Source: Sporolactobacillus nakayamae (lineage in GTDB: Bacteria > Bacillota > Bacilli > Bacillales > Sporolactobacillaceae). Taken from it: a stretch of DNA of 38,180 bases. The translations under genes were made by a program, and so were the position numbers. Below the pieces are notes generated by a model. That model did no database searches, was not told the origin of the DNA, and saw only the letters and a list, made by a program, of their open reading frames with translations. The DNA lies in contig NZ_FOOY01000019.1 of assembly GCF_900113325.1 (NCBI RefSeq), positions 35,549-73,728 of the forward strand, written 5' to 3'. Below are positions 16,375-24,739 of this stretch, in pieces (within the stretch, counting starts at the first letter, position 1; each line of letters begins with the position of its first letter).

Positions 16375-16680
16375 CCCCTAAATAACTCGCTAACCTGCTA
16401 AATAATCAGCTAACCTGCTAAATAAATCGCTAACCTGTTGAATAACCGGCTAACCTGCTAAATAACCGGCTAACCTGTTGAATAAATCGCTAACCTGCTA
16501 AATAATCAGCTAACCTGTTGAATAAATCGCTAACCTGCTAAATAATCAGCTAACCTGTTGAATAACCGGCTAACCTGCTAAATAACTCGCTAACCTGTTG
16601 AATAATCAGCTAACCTGCTAAATAAATCGCTAACCTGTTGAATAACCGGCTAACCTGCTAAATAAATCGCTAACCTGCTA
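16375..16680. repeat. Tandem array of 15 units with an exact 20-bp period (array B)
   Basis: GCTAAC recurs 15 times from 16389 to 16669, each exactly 20 bp after the last. The unit is CTG-YTR-AATAA-NNN-GCTAAC. Only two places vary: CTA or TTG in the second triplet, alternating almost strictly from unit 3 on (a 40-bp higher-order unit), and the NNN triplet, which is always CTC, TCA, ATC or CCG. The order of NNN is CTC TCA ATC CCG CCG ATC TCA ATC TCA CCG CTC TCA ATC CCG ATC. The frame is full of stops, so it does not code. 16128-16374 upstream holds nothing recognisable. Confidence 0.92.
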
Positions 16681-16744
16681 GAGGAGGCTCCCGGACTGCC
16701 CGCGGCAAGCGGGCAACCGGGGTGTAATCAAAACCGCATCGTAA

Positions 16745-16806
16745 AAGGAACTTTCGCTAATTGTAAGGGAACTTTCCGCTAGTTGTAAGGAACTTCCCGC
16801 TAAAGG
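16745..16806. repeat. Three imperfect 20-22 bp repeats
   Basis: Three copies of roughly AAGGAACTTTCCGCTAATTGT lie end to end directly after array B, with small differences. They share CGCTA with the array unit but are otherwise distinct. Confidence 0.7.
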
Positions 16807-16823
16807 CGTGCACGTCGTGTGCA

Positions 16824-16895
16824 CAACGCGGAAGTCACCGCATCCTGCGGAAGTACGTCCTGTATGCAACGCGGAAGTCACCGCGTCCTGCGGAA
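16824..16895. repeat. 29-bp direct repeat, two copies
   Basis: CAACGCGGAAGTCACCGC... occurs at 16824-16852 and 16867-16895 with one mismatch. Each copy holds a CCGCATCCTGCGG-type inverted repeat. Part of it recurs at 19940-19955. Confidence 0.75.
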
Positions 16896-16902
16896 ATAAG
16901 GA

Positions 16903-16926
16903 CCGGGCGCTTTTTGCCCGGTTTTT
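16903..16926 (+). terminator. Terminator-like hairpin, also present as a dispersed copy
   Basis: CCGGGC (16903-16908) pairs with GCCCGG (16916-16921), then TTTTT. The hairpin and about 20 bases before it recur at 19943-19989. No gene directly upstream needs it. Confidence 0.7.
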
Positions 16927-17070
16927 CTCATTTGCCAAAGGAGGGGCGCACCTTTCACTGCTCGGGAATCGCCAGCTCGGAAAATTGGTCTGTGCTTTTT
17001 TAATCCTGAATATCTTTAAGTAAGACATGTTGGCATCTGCCAGTTATTTTAATAGATCGGAGGAATGATC

Positions 17071-17334
17071 ATGACAGAAGTACTTATGCTTGCAACCCTT
17101 TTATTGCCTATGATCACCGCGGTTACAGAACTAGTTAAACGGACGGTATCAATACCCAAAAATACCGTTCCTGCCATTGCTCTTGGTGTTGGCGTACTGA
17201 TCGGTCTCGCGGCTTATCCGTTTACGGATCTGGAATTGGTGCTGAGGTTGTGGGCAGGGGGGCTTGCTGGACTGTCAAGCACCGGATTGTACGAATTGGC
17301 GCTGAATAATCGACCAGGCAATACAAAGGAATGA
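17071..17334 (+). CDS. Orphan phage-type holin (Hol118-like)
   Basis: The 87-residue protein has two to three hydrophobic segments (about 4-20, 32-49, 60-77) and the pattern of Listeria phage A118-type holins: TAVTELVKRTVSIPKN, then GVLIGLAAYPFTDLELVLRLWAGG. Such proteins form lesions in the cytoplasmic membrane late in phage infection. GGAGGA precedes ATG 17071 by 7 bases; an ATG at 17065 touches the ribosome binding site. There is no endolysin or other phage gene next to it, so it is a prophage relic or a gene recruited by the host. Confidence 0.75.
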   Translation: MTEVLMLATLLLPMITAVTELVKRTVSIPKNTVPAIALGVGVLIGLAAYPFTDLELVLRLWAGGLAGLSSTGLYELALNNRPGNTKE

Positions 17335-17805
17335 TCTAATGAACCGCTACTCGGATATGCCAGACATAAAAAAACACTTGAAATATAATTAAACATAGTG
17401 TTATAGTATGAATAATCTCAATCCTCTTCTGTTAATGTAAGACTCACACCTTGTTCTCTACTTACTGTAGGGAACTTTTTTTTTCTAAATTAGCCTTGCT
17501 GATTGATATAAATGGTACCGATAGGGTCTTTGGATTTTCAAATGAAGATAATGAGAAAAAAATAAATATAAACGTTTATAGATGAGCGCTGCGTCTGTAA
17601 ACCCCCAGTTTTTTCATATGTTGCCATTTATTTTAGATTGCCAGCCAGCGGTATACACAACCACCATCTCTTTTCCGATAAATCAGCCATTTCCAAACCG
17701 CTGTATTATTTTCGTTTTACCAGTAAATTATTCATAGGGCTGATCAGTCCGTTTTTGGGTAAAATGACGATATAAATGGCATGATCAGTCAGGGTGAAAA
17801 AGCAA
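17335..17805. other. Intergenic stretch with one possible SigA promoter
   Basis: No gene is visible. TTGAAA (17378-17383), 18 bases, TATAGT (17402-17407) could be a promoter for the SIR2-like gene about 400 bases downstream. Nothing else is recognised. Confidence 0.4.
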
Positions 17806-19398
17806 ATGATTCATTATGAAAACTATAATCCATATTGGCCGGAAACCGTAATTTTCTGGGGTGCGGGAACCACTGAGCCGCTTCATATGAAAACGACAAA
17901 TGAGCTTGGGAAAATGTTTCAGACGTTGACTGAGGCAGATAAGAATCTAGGAGAAGCTATTGATCAGGTCATTCCTGAAGCAGATGAACAGGTGCGCAGC
18001 GAACTTAAGGCGCTGCTTGAACTGATTGATTCGGAATTTCATGGTCACGAGGATGAAGCTATACGCGTGCTGGATATTCCGAAAGATCGCGCGCAGCACC
18101 TGCAAATGCTCTATGATTGGAATGCTGTAAAGCTGGTCATTGAACGCTGCCCGAGGAATCGAAATCATCGATTCAGTCTGGACGATTTATATAATTTGCT
18201 TGATCTTCACATTCAAGCGCATAAAGGAATCGAAGTTGAGCAACGGTTCATTACGCTTGATCGACTGATTGCAGCCCGGCGCACACTGACAATGCTGACA
18301 CAATTAATTCATGCTATCGGCTATGTGGAGCTCCTGCATGATTCGGACACAAAGGCGCTTTATCATCACTATTATGAATTTGCCACGATCCTTGCCGGTC
18401 GAATGCGTGAGGAAGGTGTCCAAAAAGCGGCGAAACAGATTTCATTTGATGATCGAAACTTTTATCTATTCAGTTATGCCATGATTTCAATGAACTGGGA
18501 TCCGATTTTACTTTGGTTGATTTTCAATGCGCATAAGGAAATGAACAGTGCAGCGGATTGCCCGAAGATTGGTGATCCACCGCAGCCAATGAAGCTGTTT
18601 AATGATCTCGTACATTTTATTGCCGTCAGAAAAGTTGATGGCCGATCGCCATCGGCTTGGTTTCCGATGAATGAAACCGCGGTGCAGCAAATGAATGACA
18701 GTGAGTACCAAACCGGAAGACGAATTCGAATCGGCAAATTTTACTTTCCACATGGCTGCCACGGATTTCGGCAATGCCCAAAGTGCGGGAAACTCACCTT
18801 TTATTTGGGGAATGAATGGTGCGTTGATTCGCCGTGCCTGTTCCCACCGCAGATTATTCCTTCGCTTTCCCCGAGGAGTCCGCGTTCACTCGAAGAGAAA
18901 AAAGCCATTGACGCAGGTATTTTTGATGCGGTTCAATGCACCTATTGCGGCACGATTACTGAGTCACATCACACAGCAATTGCGATGCAGACGCATTTTA
19001 AAGCAATTCAGCCCTCATTTATTCAAGAAATCCAGAATGACATGAAAGTGGCCATCGAACATGCGCAGCATATTATTTTCGCCGGCTATTCCTTACCTGA
19101 CGATGACTTCATCGATCGGATCATGCTCTCAGCACGTCGGAAAATGGACGTAGAGCAGGTCAAGTGCTCGGTCATCAACTTTGATCAGCATGCAAAAGAA
19201 GAGTGGATGTATGGAGAGGAGCTCAATGATTTTTGCCGGAAGTATGATCGCTCCAGCCTGGCGAGCACATGCAATCGAGTTGCCGGAATCTTCGGCGAAG
19301 CGAACATTCGAGGTTACGGCGCTGGTTTTCCAAACGTTTTTATGAAAAACGGGAAGGCGGACAAAGATAAAGTTGAGGAAATGATGCGTATGTGGTGA
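17806..19398 (+). CDS. Stand-alone SIR2-like domain protein
   Basis: The 530-residue protein begins with a Rossmann-type loop VIFWGAGTTEPLH (15-27), as in SIR2-like proteins, and ends the domain with HIIFAGYSLPDDDF (about 426-439), the typical SIR2_2 end motif. Between them lies a helical insertion (about 30-310) and a zinc ribbon (CPKCG, CVDSPC, CTYCG, about 322-390). SIR2-like proteins of this kind often act as NAD-degrading effectors in anti-phage systems; that role is inferred here. ATG 17806 has AGGGTG 9 bases upstream; GTG 17794 is possible. No partner gene is next to it. Confidence 0.8.
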   Translation: MIHYENYNPYWPETVIFWGAGTTEPLHMKTTNELGKMFQTLTEADKNLGEAIDQVIPEADEQVRSELKALLELIDSEFHGHEDEAIRVLDIPKDRAQHLQMLYDWNAVKLVIERCPRNRNHRFSLDDLYNLLDLHIQAHKGIEVEQRFITLDRLIAARRTLTMLTQLIHAIGYVELLHDSDTKALYHHYYEFATILAGRMREEGVQKAAKQISFDDRNFYLFSYAMISMNWDPILLWLIFNAHKEMNSAADCPKIGDPPQPMKLFNDLVHFIAVRKVDGRSPSAWFPMNETAVQQMNDSEYQTGRRIRIGKFYFPHGCHGFRQCPKCGKLTFYLGNEWCVDSPCLFPPQIIPSLSPRSPRSLEEKKAIDAGIFDAVQCTYCGTITESHHTAIAMQTHFKAIQPSFIQEIQNDMKVAIEHAQHIIFAGYSLPDDDFIDRIMLSARRKMDVEQVKCSVINFDQHAKEEWMYGEELNDFCRKYDRSSLASTCNRVAGIFGEANIRGYGAGFPNVFMKNGKADKDKVEEMMRMW

Positions 19399-19540
19399 GG
19401 GTAAGAAAACGGTAACTACTCGATTGCTTGTTTTGCATCGTTCAACAGATGCCATGGTGAAAAAAACGCGTGCCTTGCCGGTACGACGATATGGTCATAA
19501 GATTCGGATGGACGATTAGGTAAGCCGCCCAATCTAAGAA

Positions 19541-19690
19541 ATAAGCGGAAAAATTCCGCTTATCGCATCGAATAACGTGAAAATAGAGGTTTTTTCCGTG
19601 CATAAGCGGAAAAATTACCCTTATTTACCTGTAAAACAAGCATCATGATGAAAATAGCCGGAAAATCTCCGCTTATTTTGTTCAGGCCAC
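19541..19690. repeat. Three related palindromes (ATAAGCGGAA type)
   Basis: ATAAGCGGAA (19541-19550) and TTCCGCTTAT (19554-19563) make a perfect 10-bp palindrome. A second, partly decayed copy starts at 19602 and a third near 19658, about 55-60 bases apart. They resemble short bacterial interspersed palindromes. Confidence 0.65.
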
Positions 19691-19800
19691 GTTACTTAAT
19701 CAAGGATCAAAATGATTCATTAGAAAACTTGGCTTCGCCAAGCCTCTGGCAAAGGCGAAGACTTAGTTGCGACGGCCATGGACGGCCTAGTGTCCGGTGA

Positions 19801-19822
19801 GCCGCAGGACGCGGCGTTTTTT
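19801..19822 (+). terminator. Terminator-like hairpin
   Basis: GCCGC (19801-19805), loop AGGAC, GCGGC (19811-19815), then GTTTTTT. It is the first clear T-tailed hairpin after the SIR2-like gene, 400 bases away. Confidence 0.5.
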
Positions 19823-19942
19823 CGGACCGCTTACACTCGTTTCCTTTAAATGTTTTCTTATACTTTCCTACCAGTGTGAACTAGAACTGTTTGTTCAAGA
19901 CAAGCTTGATGATTCAAAACCGCAATTAGCGAAAGTCATCAC

Positions 19943-19989
19943 ATCCTGCGGAAGTAAGGACCGGGCGCTCTTTGCCCGCTTTTTTCTAA
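19943..19989 (+). repeat. Second copy of a terminator-like dispersed element
   Basis: About 45 bases, from ATCCTGCGGAAGTAAGGACC to a hairpin CGGGC/GCCCG (19962-19978) with TTTTTTCT, match 16887-16930 closely. Two copies flank the holin and SIR2-like genes. Confidence 0.7.
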
Positions 19990-20035
19990 TCGGAAGCCGC
20001 GATTAATGACGGCGTGCGTTGCCTTTTCACTGATA

Positions 20036-20064
20036 AATCAATTTGCAGTGCTTGTGCTGATTAT
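20036..20064. repeat. 29-bp dispersed repeat, copy 1
   Basis: Matches 24923-24951 at 26 of 29 positions (core TGCTGATTAT preceded by CAATTTGC). Both copies are intergenic. Confidence 0.6.
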
Positions 20065-20255
20065 TTTAGCTATGGTGCGTTAGTGCCATTGCAGCAGTTT
20101 GTTGCCACATTGCCGTCGATGGTTGCGCATCGGCGATTTTATTATGTTATAAACGCTTCAGAATGATGTGACCATCAAAATAAAGCCATGTATCTTAATC
20201 GAATGGCAATGAAGTGAAAATGGAGATCTATTGTTAATTTGTGCATACTTCCAAA

Positions 20256-21224
20256 TTATCCAAGAAAGCTTCGAACCGTTTGCGCAATATAACGCATGTC
20301 CGCCTCATTGTAACGTTGATCAATCGGCAGCGCGACCAAATTTTCGGCGAGCCGATAGTCAAAACTTGAAAGAGGGGCGCGCGACGGCACTTCTTGCCAA
20401 TAATCATTGGCATAGATATGATGCTCCAGCAAAAGATCCTTTAAGTGTTCCCCATGCTCAATGAGGAAGGGGTAGCACATCGGTCCGTTCACACTACCGA
20501 AGTCCGCGCGCAGCTGATTGTATGTGCCGATATGTTGGTGAAGAAACCGGAAGTTCTCGTTTCTGATCGCGCGCACCTGCTCATAATCAATACTCATCAA
20601 CAGCCGCTGAGTCACACCGGACATCACGTGCATCCCACATGTATCCAGATAGGCCTCGTTTTGTTCAAACAACGGCTCGGCGGAAGTGTTGTCAAGATCA
20701 ATTTGCTTCAGCAGCGCGTCGCAACGGTAGTAGGACGGATCCCGTTCCAGTTCAAGCCGCTCCTCGGCATCGGTATACAAATAACCGCCGTCAGGCACAC
20801 CGAAAAATTTGCGCGGCGAATACAGGGTATCGACGCCCGACTGAGGTCGATCAAAAAACGCCTGCGTATTATCGATGATAACGTGCCTCAGATTGTGGCA
20901 GATGTTCCGAACATTGTCGCTGTTCATGCCGAAGTAATTGACATAGAGGAAACAGGCATCATCCTCCGGAACGCGTTCAAAAATTGGTGCGAAGTGCTCA
21001 TTAATACGATAAAAGCTATAGTCAATAGCCAACCGTTTAACTGGCTGAAGCACGCTGTCGCAAATATAAGCGGGCAGATAAATTTTCTTGTAGTTTCTGG
21101 CGCGGAGCAAATACTCAAGAGTATAACGCGCGCTATTCAGGCGCAGTGCCTGGCTGTGGTATTCGGTTCGCATCGGCAGTTCCAATGAAAAAAAGCCGCC
21201 GATCACTTTTTGTCCTTCTGTCAT
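20256..21224 (-). CDS. DegT-like, aminotransferase-fold protein
   Basis: A 322-residue protein that looks like a PLP-dependent aminotransferase fold of the DegT/DnrJ/EryC1 kind: YLPAYICDSVLQ near 49-60, VIIDNTQAFFD with Asp118, and SPRKFFGVPDGGY with the likely PLP lysine Lys139. Such proteins usually work on sugar nucleotides in surface polysaccharide synthesis, but this branch is distant and no polysaccharide genes are nearby. ATG has AGGTGAT 4-5 bases upstream. It is a single gene; the substrate is unknown. Confidence 0.75.
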   Translation of the reverse strand: MTEGQKVIGGFFSLELPMRTEYHSQALRLNSARYTLEYLLRARNYKKIYLPAYICDSVLQPVKRLAIDYSFYRINEHFAPIFERVPEDDACFLYVNYFGMNSDNVRNICHNLRHVIIDNTQAFFDRPQSGVDTLYSPRKFFGVPDGGYLYTDAEERLELERDPSYYRCDALLKQIDLDNTSAEPLFEQNEAYLDTCGMHVMSGVTQRLLMSIDYEQVRAIRNENFRFLHQHIGTYNQLRADFGSVNGPMCYPFLIEHGEHLKDLLLEHHIYANDYWQEVPSRAPLSSFDYRLAENLVALPIDQRYNEADMRYIAQTVRSFLG

Positions 21225-21357
21225 ATAATCACCTGATTGTATCGGTTATTACCTGTCATGTTGCGCAATTAAATGAAATAGTCGAACTGAGACGATTATA
21301 AGCGCCTATCAGGCCAAACAAGCAGAATGCATCAAGCCACATAGGGAAAATGAACAA

Positions 21358-22971
21358 TCAATGCTGGCTTTCCAGAAATTCAGCTAAGGATTCCATTGCT
21401 TGGTCCAACTTGGGCAAGTCATTGGACAGGCTGCAAATGATTCCGAGCTTTTTACATAATAAAAATAACGCATGATAGAGATGATCATCAGCTACAAGAA
21501 TGCCACTCGGACGCTGCGCCGTTTCTTGAATCATTTTCAAAAGAAAATCCTGATTTGTGCGTACATAAACAGCTTGTTCATTAAATTGATCCGGCAATGC
21601 TAAGTTATGGAGCAGAATTTGTCCATTAATGTGATCGACAGCGAGCTCGAGCCAAGGGTAGATCGGTCTGTTGTCATTTTCTTGTGCAACAGTAAACGAT
21701 GCGAACCCGCCGCCAAGTTCTACCCATGATTTGTTCTGGCGCATCGTTTTCTTTATCCGCTGAAGATCAATGGCGTTGATCATGGGTTCGGCATGCCGCA
21801 ATTGGACCTGTTTGCTCGCAATCGGCTCGATGGTACCATCAACCGATTTTTCGAATCCTTGCTCATCGAGAACATATTTTCTAAGAAACCATTCGTGGTC
21901 TTGATAAAAAGGGAATTGCTCAATTCGATCTTGATAATCATGCACGAGCGCTGAAATCTTATTAATAATATCGGTGAACAGAAAGATCTCTTCCCCCTGA
22001 GGTATCCAGCTCATATAGCCGGGGTTTTGAACGCGCAGCATCGGCCAATGGTCCCTATTTTCTAGACCATGATCCAACATGTAGAGTAATGATCGATCTT
22101 CCTCAGGAAAAGTTCCGCGTCTGCATAGTGAGAGATTGAACACTTGAGCCGTTATCGGCGTGTTAACTGCAGCAGCCGAATTCGTGAAAAGACGATGAAT
22201 CAACGCCAATCCTTCGTCACCGACATAGGCAACCAGACCGAATTCATCTCCCATTTGTCCAAGAACGCAGCAGTACACCCGTTGTGGAAAATTGGGAAGG
22301 TCCAGCATAAGCACTTGATCCGAATTCAGCCATCGCCATGGCTCAAGATCCGCGAACTGTTCCGAAGCACGCAAGAGATCGAACCAATTCTCGTCATTTG
22401 AAGGATCAACAGTAAATTGAGCTAAGTCTTCTTCGTCGTCATCGAGCTGATAGATGCTCAAGCATTCAGTGAGATCTTCAACAGCCTCTGCTTGATTACT
22501 TAAAGGATCATCAAAAAATGTCCCATCTTCATCCATTAATAAGCTGTTCAAATAGGGAACCATCGCCCGGCTGCATCCGACGCAGCGCGGTACAGGCTGC
22601 TCGTATTCATCTTTAAGCGGTTCAAGTTTGATTTCCAACTGTTTATCTGAAGTGACGCAGTGGCCTTTGTCACCGGGTTCAATGAGAAAATCAGAAACCA
22701 AATGACGCGTGTCATTCAGAACATCCGGCCCAAGCTCGGTCAGTTGCCCGTACTCCTCATCAAAGACTCCAAATAACACATCCGTTGTCGCAGAGCGGAG
22801 TGAGTAACCCGATCGTTTTGGTAGTTTAATATACGCATCATTATAGTCAAAACAAAATAGTTCGTTGATATAGTCGTGCAGATCCGAAACGGTAATCATA
22901 CTGTCTGCTTGGATCTTGGCCCAGACAGGCGGCTTACTGCCTTTTATCGAGATTTTCAATTGAATGTTCAT
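21358..22971 (-). CDS. Plasmid pRiA4b ORF-3-like protein
   Basis: The 537-residue protein starts with a pRiA4b ORF-3-like domain (about 1-150: LKISIKGSKPPVWAKIQ, TVSDLHDYINELFCFD), a CVGC pair follows, and the rest looks like the long partner region (DUF6930/DUF7309-like) seen with it in some Firmicutes. The function is not known; the name comes from a plasmid gene and such proteins also occur near mobile elements. ATG 22971 follows GGAGG by 8 bases; a TTG five codons earlier overlaps that site. It is a single gene. Confidence 0.75.
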   Translation of the reverse strand: MNIQLKISIKGSKPPVWAKIQADSMITVSDLHDYINELFCFDYNDAYIKLPKRSGYSLRSATTDVLFGVFDEEYGQLTELGPDVLNDTRHLVSDFLIEPGDKGHCVTSDKQLEIKLEPLKDEYEQPVPRCVGCSRAMVPYLNSLLMDEDGTFFDDPLSNQAEAVEDLTECLSIYQLDDDEEDLAQFTVDPSNDENWFDLLRASEQFADLEPWRWLNSDQVLMLDLPNFPQRVYCCVLGQMGDEFGLVAYVGDEGLALIHRLFTNSAAAVNTPITAQVFNLSLCRRGTFPEEDRSLLYMLDHGLENRDHWPMLRVQNPGYMSWIPQGEEIFLFTDIINKISALVHDYQDRIEQFPFYQDHEWFLRKYVLDEQGFEKSVDGTIEPIASKQVQLRHAEPMINAIDLQRIKKTMRQNKSWVELGGGFASFTVAQENDNRPIYPWLELAVDHINGQILLHNLALPDQFNEQAVYVRTNQDFLLKMIQETAQRPSGILVADDHLYHALFLLCKKLGIICSLSNDLPKLDQAMESLAEFLESQH

Positions 22972-23919
22972 GAGCTTGTCCTCCAAATAAAAGAATTTAT
23001 GGGATGAACTCTGTTAAGCCGCTCGTTTTTTAACCTTATGTTCCAAAACGTTTTAGCTCACAACTCAATTATAAAGAAAATAGGCGGGGTTGGACAAGAG
23101 GGGGGTGCATCAGAAATGCTGCGGCAAACCAAGCATGTTACACATAAACGGGTGAGTCCTTGTATGGGGGCGGGGCAGAATCAAGATTAATCCTTTTCTG
23201 ATGAACTACCGGTTACTCAGACTCCAAGAGAAACATGTAAAATCCATCCCAATATCAGGAAAAGAAGCAGCAAGGTCAGCATCAGAACGGCTTGCCAAAA
23301 AGCAAGCCGTTTATTTTCAGTATGAGTGACGATGAAGATGCAAAAGAAGAAGCCCATTAGTAGAAGAACAAAAGCTCGTAAGGGGAAAGGGCAGAATGGA
23401 CGACAGAAGACACAGAACGAGTAAATACAGGCAAACCCGCATCGGAGGACCTTCCTTCCTGGTATTAGTTGATGATGAGTTGCGTTTTAAACTGGTGATG
23501 GTGGTATCATATGACTTCCAACGAAGAGATTCGTCAAGTTGGGCTTATAAATATTTCAATTAAAACTAAAGGCCAAAGTCTTCGTTTTAAATAGTAATAA
23601 AGTTGGTTATGCGTAAACAGATATATTTGTCGGAAATACTACTTTTAGACCTTTTTTATATCTAAAGTTCCCATTCTTTAATAATAACAAGAGAGCAATA
23701 AGTTTTCTCCTATCAACAAAGATGATGTAGGGAAACAAAAAATCCGCTTATCAAGGTTATCTGATGTCAATCCAGAATCAATAATCCTCATTACAGTCTA
23801 AGCATAAACAATCAGAACAACAAGCACTACCAACAGTGATGATGAGTTTATTAAAATATAATTATTTACTGAATATAGGTCATGACGTATAATTAATTTA
23901 AAGAGTTGCATATACTGTT
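22972..23919. other. Long intergenic stretch
   Basis: No gene is well supported in about 950 bases. A hairpin AACGGCTTGC (23286-23295) with GCAAGCCGTT (23302-23311) followed by TATTTT looks like a terminator on the plus strand. The minus strand has a 46-codon frame (23217-23357) for a hydrophobic peptide without a ribosome binding site, running through the same hairpin. Base composition drops to AT-rich from about 23500. Confidence 0.5.
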
Positions 23920-23937
23920 ACCACTATAATGGGTGGT
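23920..23937 (+). promoter_or_regulatory. -10 box inside an inverted repeat, likely operator of the GNAT pair
   Basis: ACCAC (23920-23924) and GTGGT (23933-23937) flank TATAAT (23925-23930) and GG. An inverted repeat over the -10 box is a common self-repression site in toxin-antitoxin operons. No good -35 is visible. Confidence 0.5.
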
Positions 23938-23971
23938 GTTAGGTATGTGTGATAAGGGAGGGGAGAAAAAA

Positions 23972-24154
23972 ATGCCAGTAGTAAAATCTCGTCGTCCTAT
24001 GTCGGTTGTTTTTGAGAATGATGAAGAAGCAAGAAAATTTGATGAATGGGCAACTTCAAGAAAAAGATCTAACTCTCCGGAAGCTAAACGTGTACGGGCT
24101 GGATTAAAATCGTACAGAGCCATGAAAAAAGGAATCAATAAATCTAGAGGGTAA
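23972..24154 (+). CDS. Small basic protein, possible antitoxin of the GNAT gene
   Basis: I do not recognise the family. The 60-residue product is basic, with VVKSRRPMSVVFENDEEARK at the start, which could form a short strand-helix, and many Lys and Arg in the second half. It lies 2 bases before the GNAT gene and has a strong ribosome binding site (GGGAGGGGAG) before ATG 23972. Small DNA-binding protein plus GNAT enzyme is the layout of DUF1778-GNAT toxin-antitoxin pairs, but a ribbon-helix-helix domain cannot be confirmed here. Confidence 0.65.
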   Translation: MPVVKSRRPMSVVFENDEEARKFDEWATSRKRSNSPEAKRVRAGLKSYRAMKKGINKSRG

Positions 24155-24156
24155 AG

Positions 24157-24708
24157 ATGGCTGAGATCGTTGACCTAATTGAAAAAGAACTAAGTGAAGA
24201 TTTCCTATCAATAATTCAGGCTTTTAGATGTACCTACAAAATTGATGAACATAATATCAGTACCGATATTGAAGATTTTCTGAAAAATGATGCCTATGAA
24301 TTACAACAATCACACATGACGGTAACAAAACTGTTTTTTAATAGTGATAAGCAGTTTGTAGGTTATTATACACTTTTCAATGATACCGTTCCGAAGATTG
24401 GAAAGGATAAATTAAAAAAAGAACACTGGGATTTACCTAAAAGCGAAAAATTTTATCCGGCTGTACGACTTCATTATATTGGAGTCGATGATAAATATAG
24501 AGATCAAGACATTGGTTATACAATGCTAATGTCGGCAATTGATACATGTTATACTATATCTACTATTTCCGGATGCGTTTTTATGTCAGTTCAGGCACTA
24601 AAGAATTCTGTTGGTTTTTATGAAAACTACAATTTTATTCGGCTTAGCTCAGGAAAATACCTTCAGAATATGGTGCTTAAGCTGGAAGATATTTCTGATA
24701 CTGAATAG
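24157..24708 (+). CDS. GNAT-family acetyltransferase, possible toxin
   Basis: A 183-residue protein with a GNAT fold: DIEDFLKNDAYELQQSHMTV then KLFFNSDKQFVGYYTLF, the acetyl-CoA loop region RLHYIGVDDKYRDQDIGYTM, and the end motif VGFYENYNFIRL. The N-terminal pattern (F-x-C, then V/I-x-x-FL-x-x-x-A, then TK) is that of TacT/AtaT-like GNAT toxins, which acetylate aminoacyl-tRNA. The toxin role is inferred from family and from the small gene 2 bases upstream. ATG has AGAGGG nearby. Compare the broken relative at 27614-27819. Confidence 0.75.
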   Translation: MAEIVDLIEKELSEDFLSIIQAFRCTYKIDEHNISTDIEDFLKNDAYELQQSHMTVTKLFFNSDKQFVGYYTLFNDTVPKIGKDKLKKEHWDLPKSEKFYPAVRLHYIGVDDKYRDQDIGYTMLMSAIDTCYTISTISGCVFMSVQALKNSVGFYENYNFIRLSSGKYLQNMVLKLEDISDTE

Positions 24709-24712
24709 ATGA

Positions 24713-24739
24713 GCATCCTGTAATCAGGGTGCTTTTATT
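24713..24739 (+). terminator. Terminator of the GNAT pair
   Basis: GCATCCTG (24713-24720) pairs with CAGGGTGC (24725-24732), then TTTTATT. Confidence 0.85.

Larger units (their letters stand above)
19399..20255. other. Long intergenic stretch rich in hairpins and dispersed repeats
   Basis: No gene is supported in 857 bases; a 69-codon frame at 19797-20006 runs through two hairpins. Contents: palindromes around 19541-19690, a hairpin CTTGGCTTCGCCAAG near 19731, GCCGC-AGGAC-GCGGC with a T-tract (19801-19822), the second copy of the terminator element (19943-19989) and one copy of a 29-bp dispersed repeat (20036-20064). Confidence 0.6.

Noticed and set aside
16375-16680. CRISPR array or coding repeat
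   Set aside because: The only variable slots are 3 bases; the 20-bp period is not a multiple of three and stops occur in all frames.
16808-17023. 71-codon open frame
   Set aside because: It runs through direct repeats and a terminator hairpin.
19797-20006. 69-codon open frame
   Set aside because: It crosses a T-tailed hairpin and a dispersed terminator element.
20445-21188. Long plus-strand frame opposite the DegT-like gene
   Set aside because: Antisense shadow of a well-supported gene with aminotransferase motifs on the minus strand.
23217-23357. 46-codon minus-strand hydrophobic peptide
   Set aside because: No ribosome binding site, and the frame runs through a terminator-like hairpin at 23286-23311; left open but not called.
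23893-24138. Minus-strand frame opposite the 60-residue gene
   Set aside because: The plus-strand gene has a strong ribosome binding site and couples to the GNAT gene.
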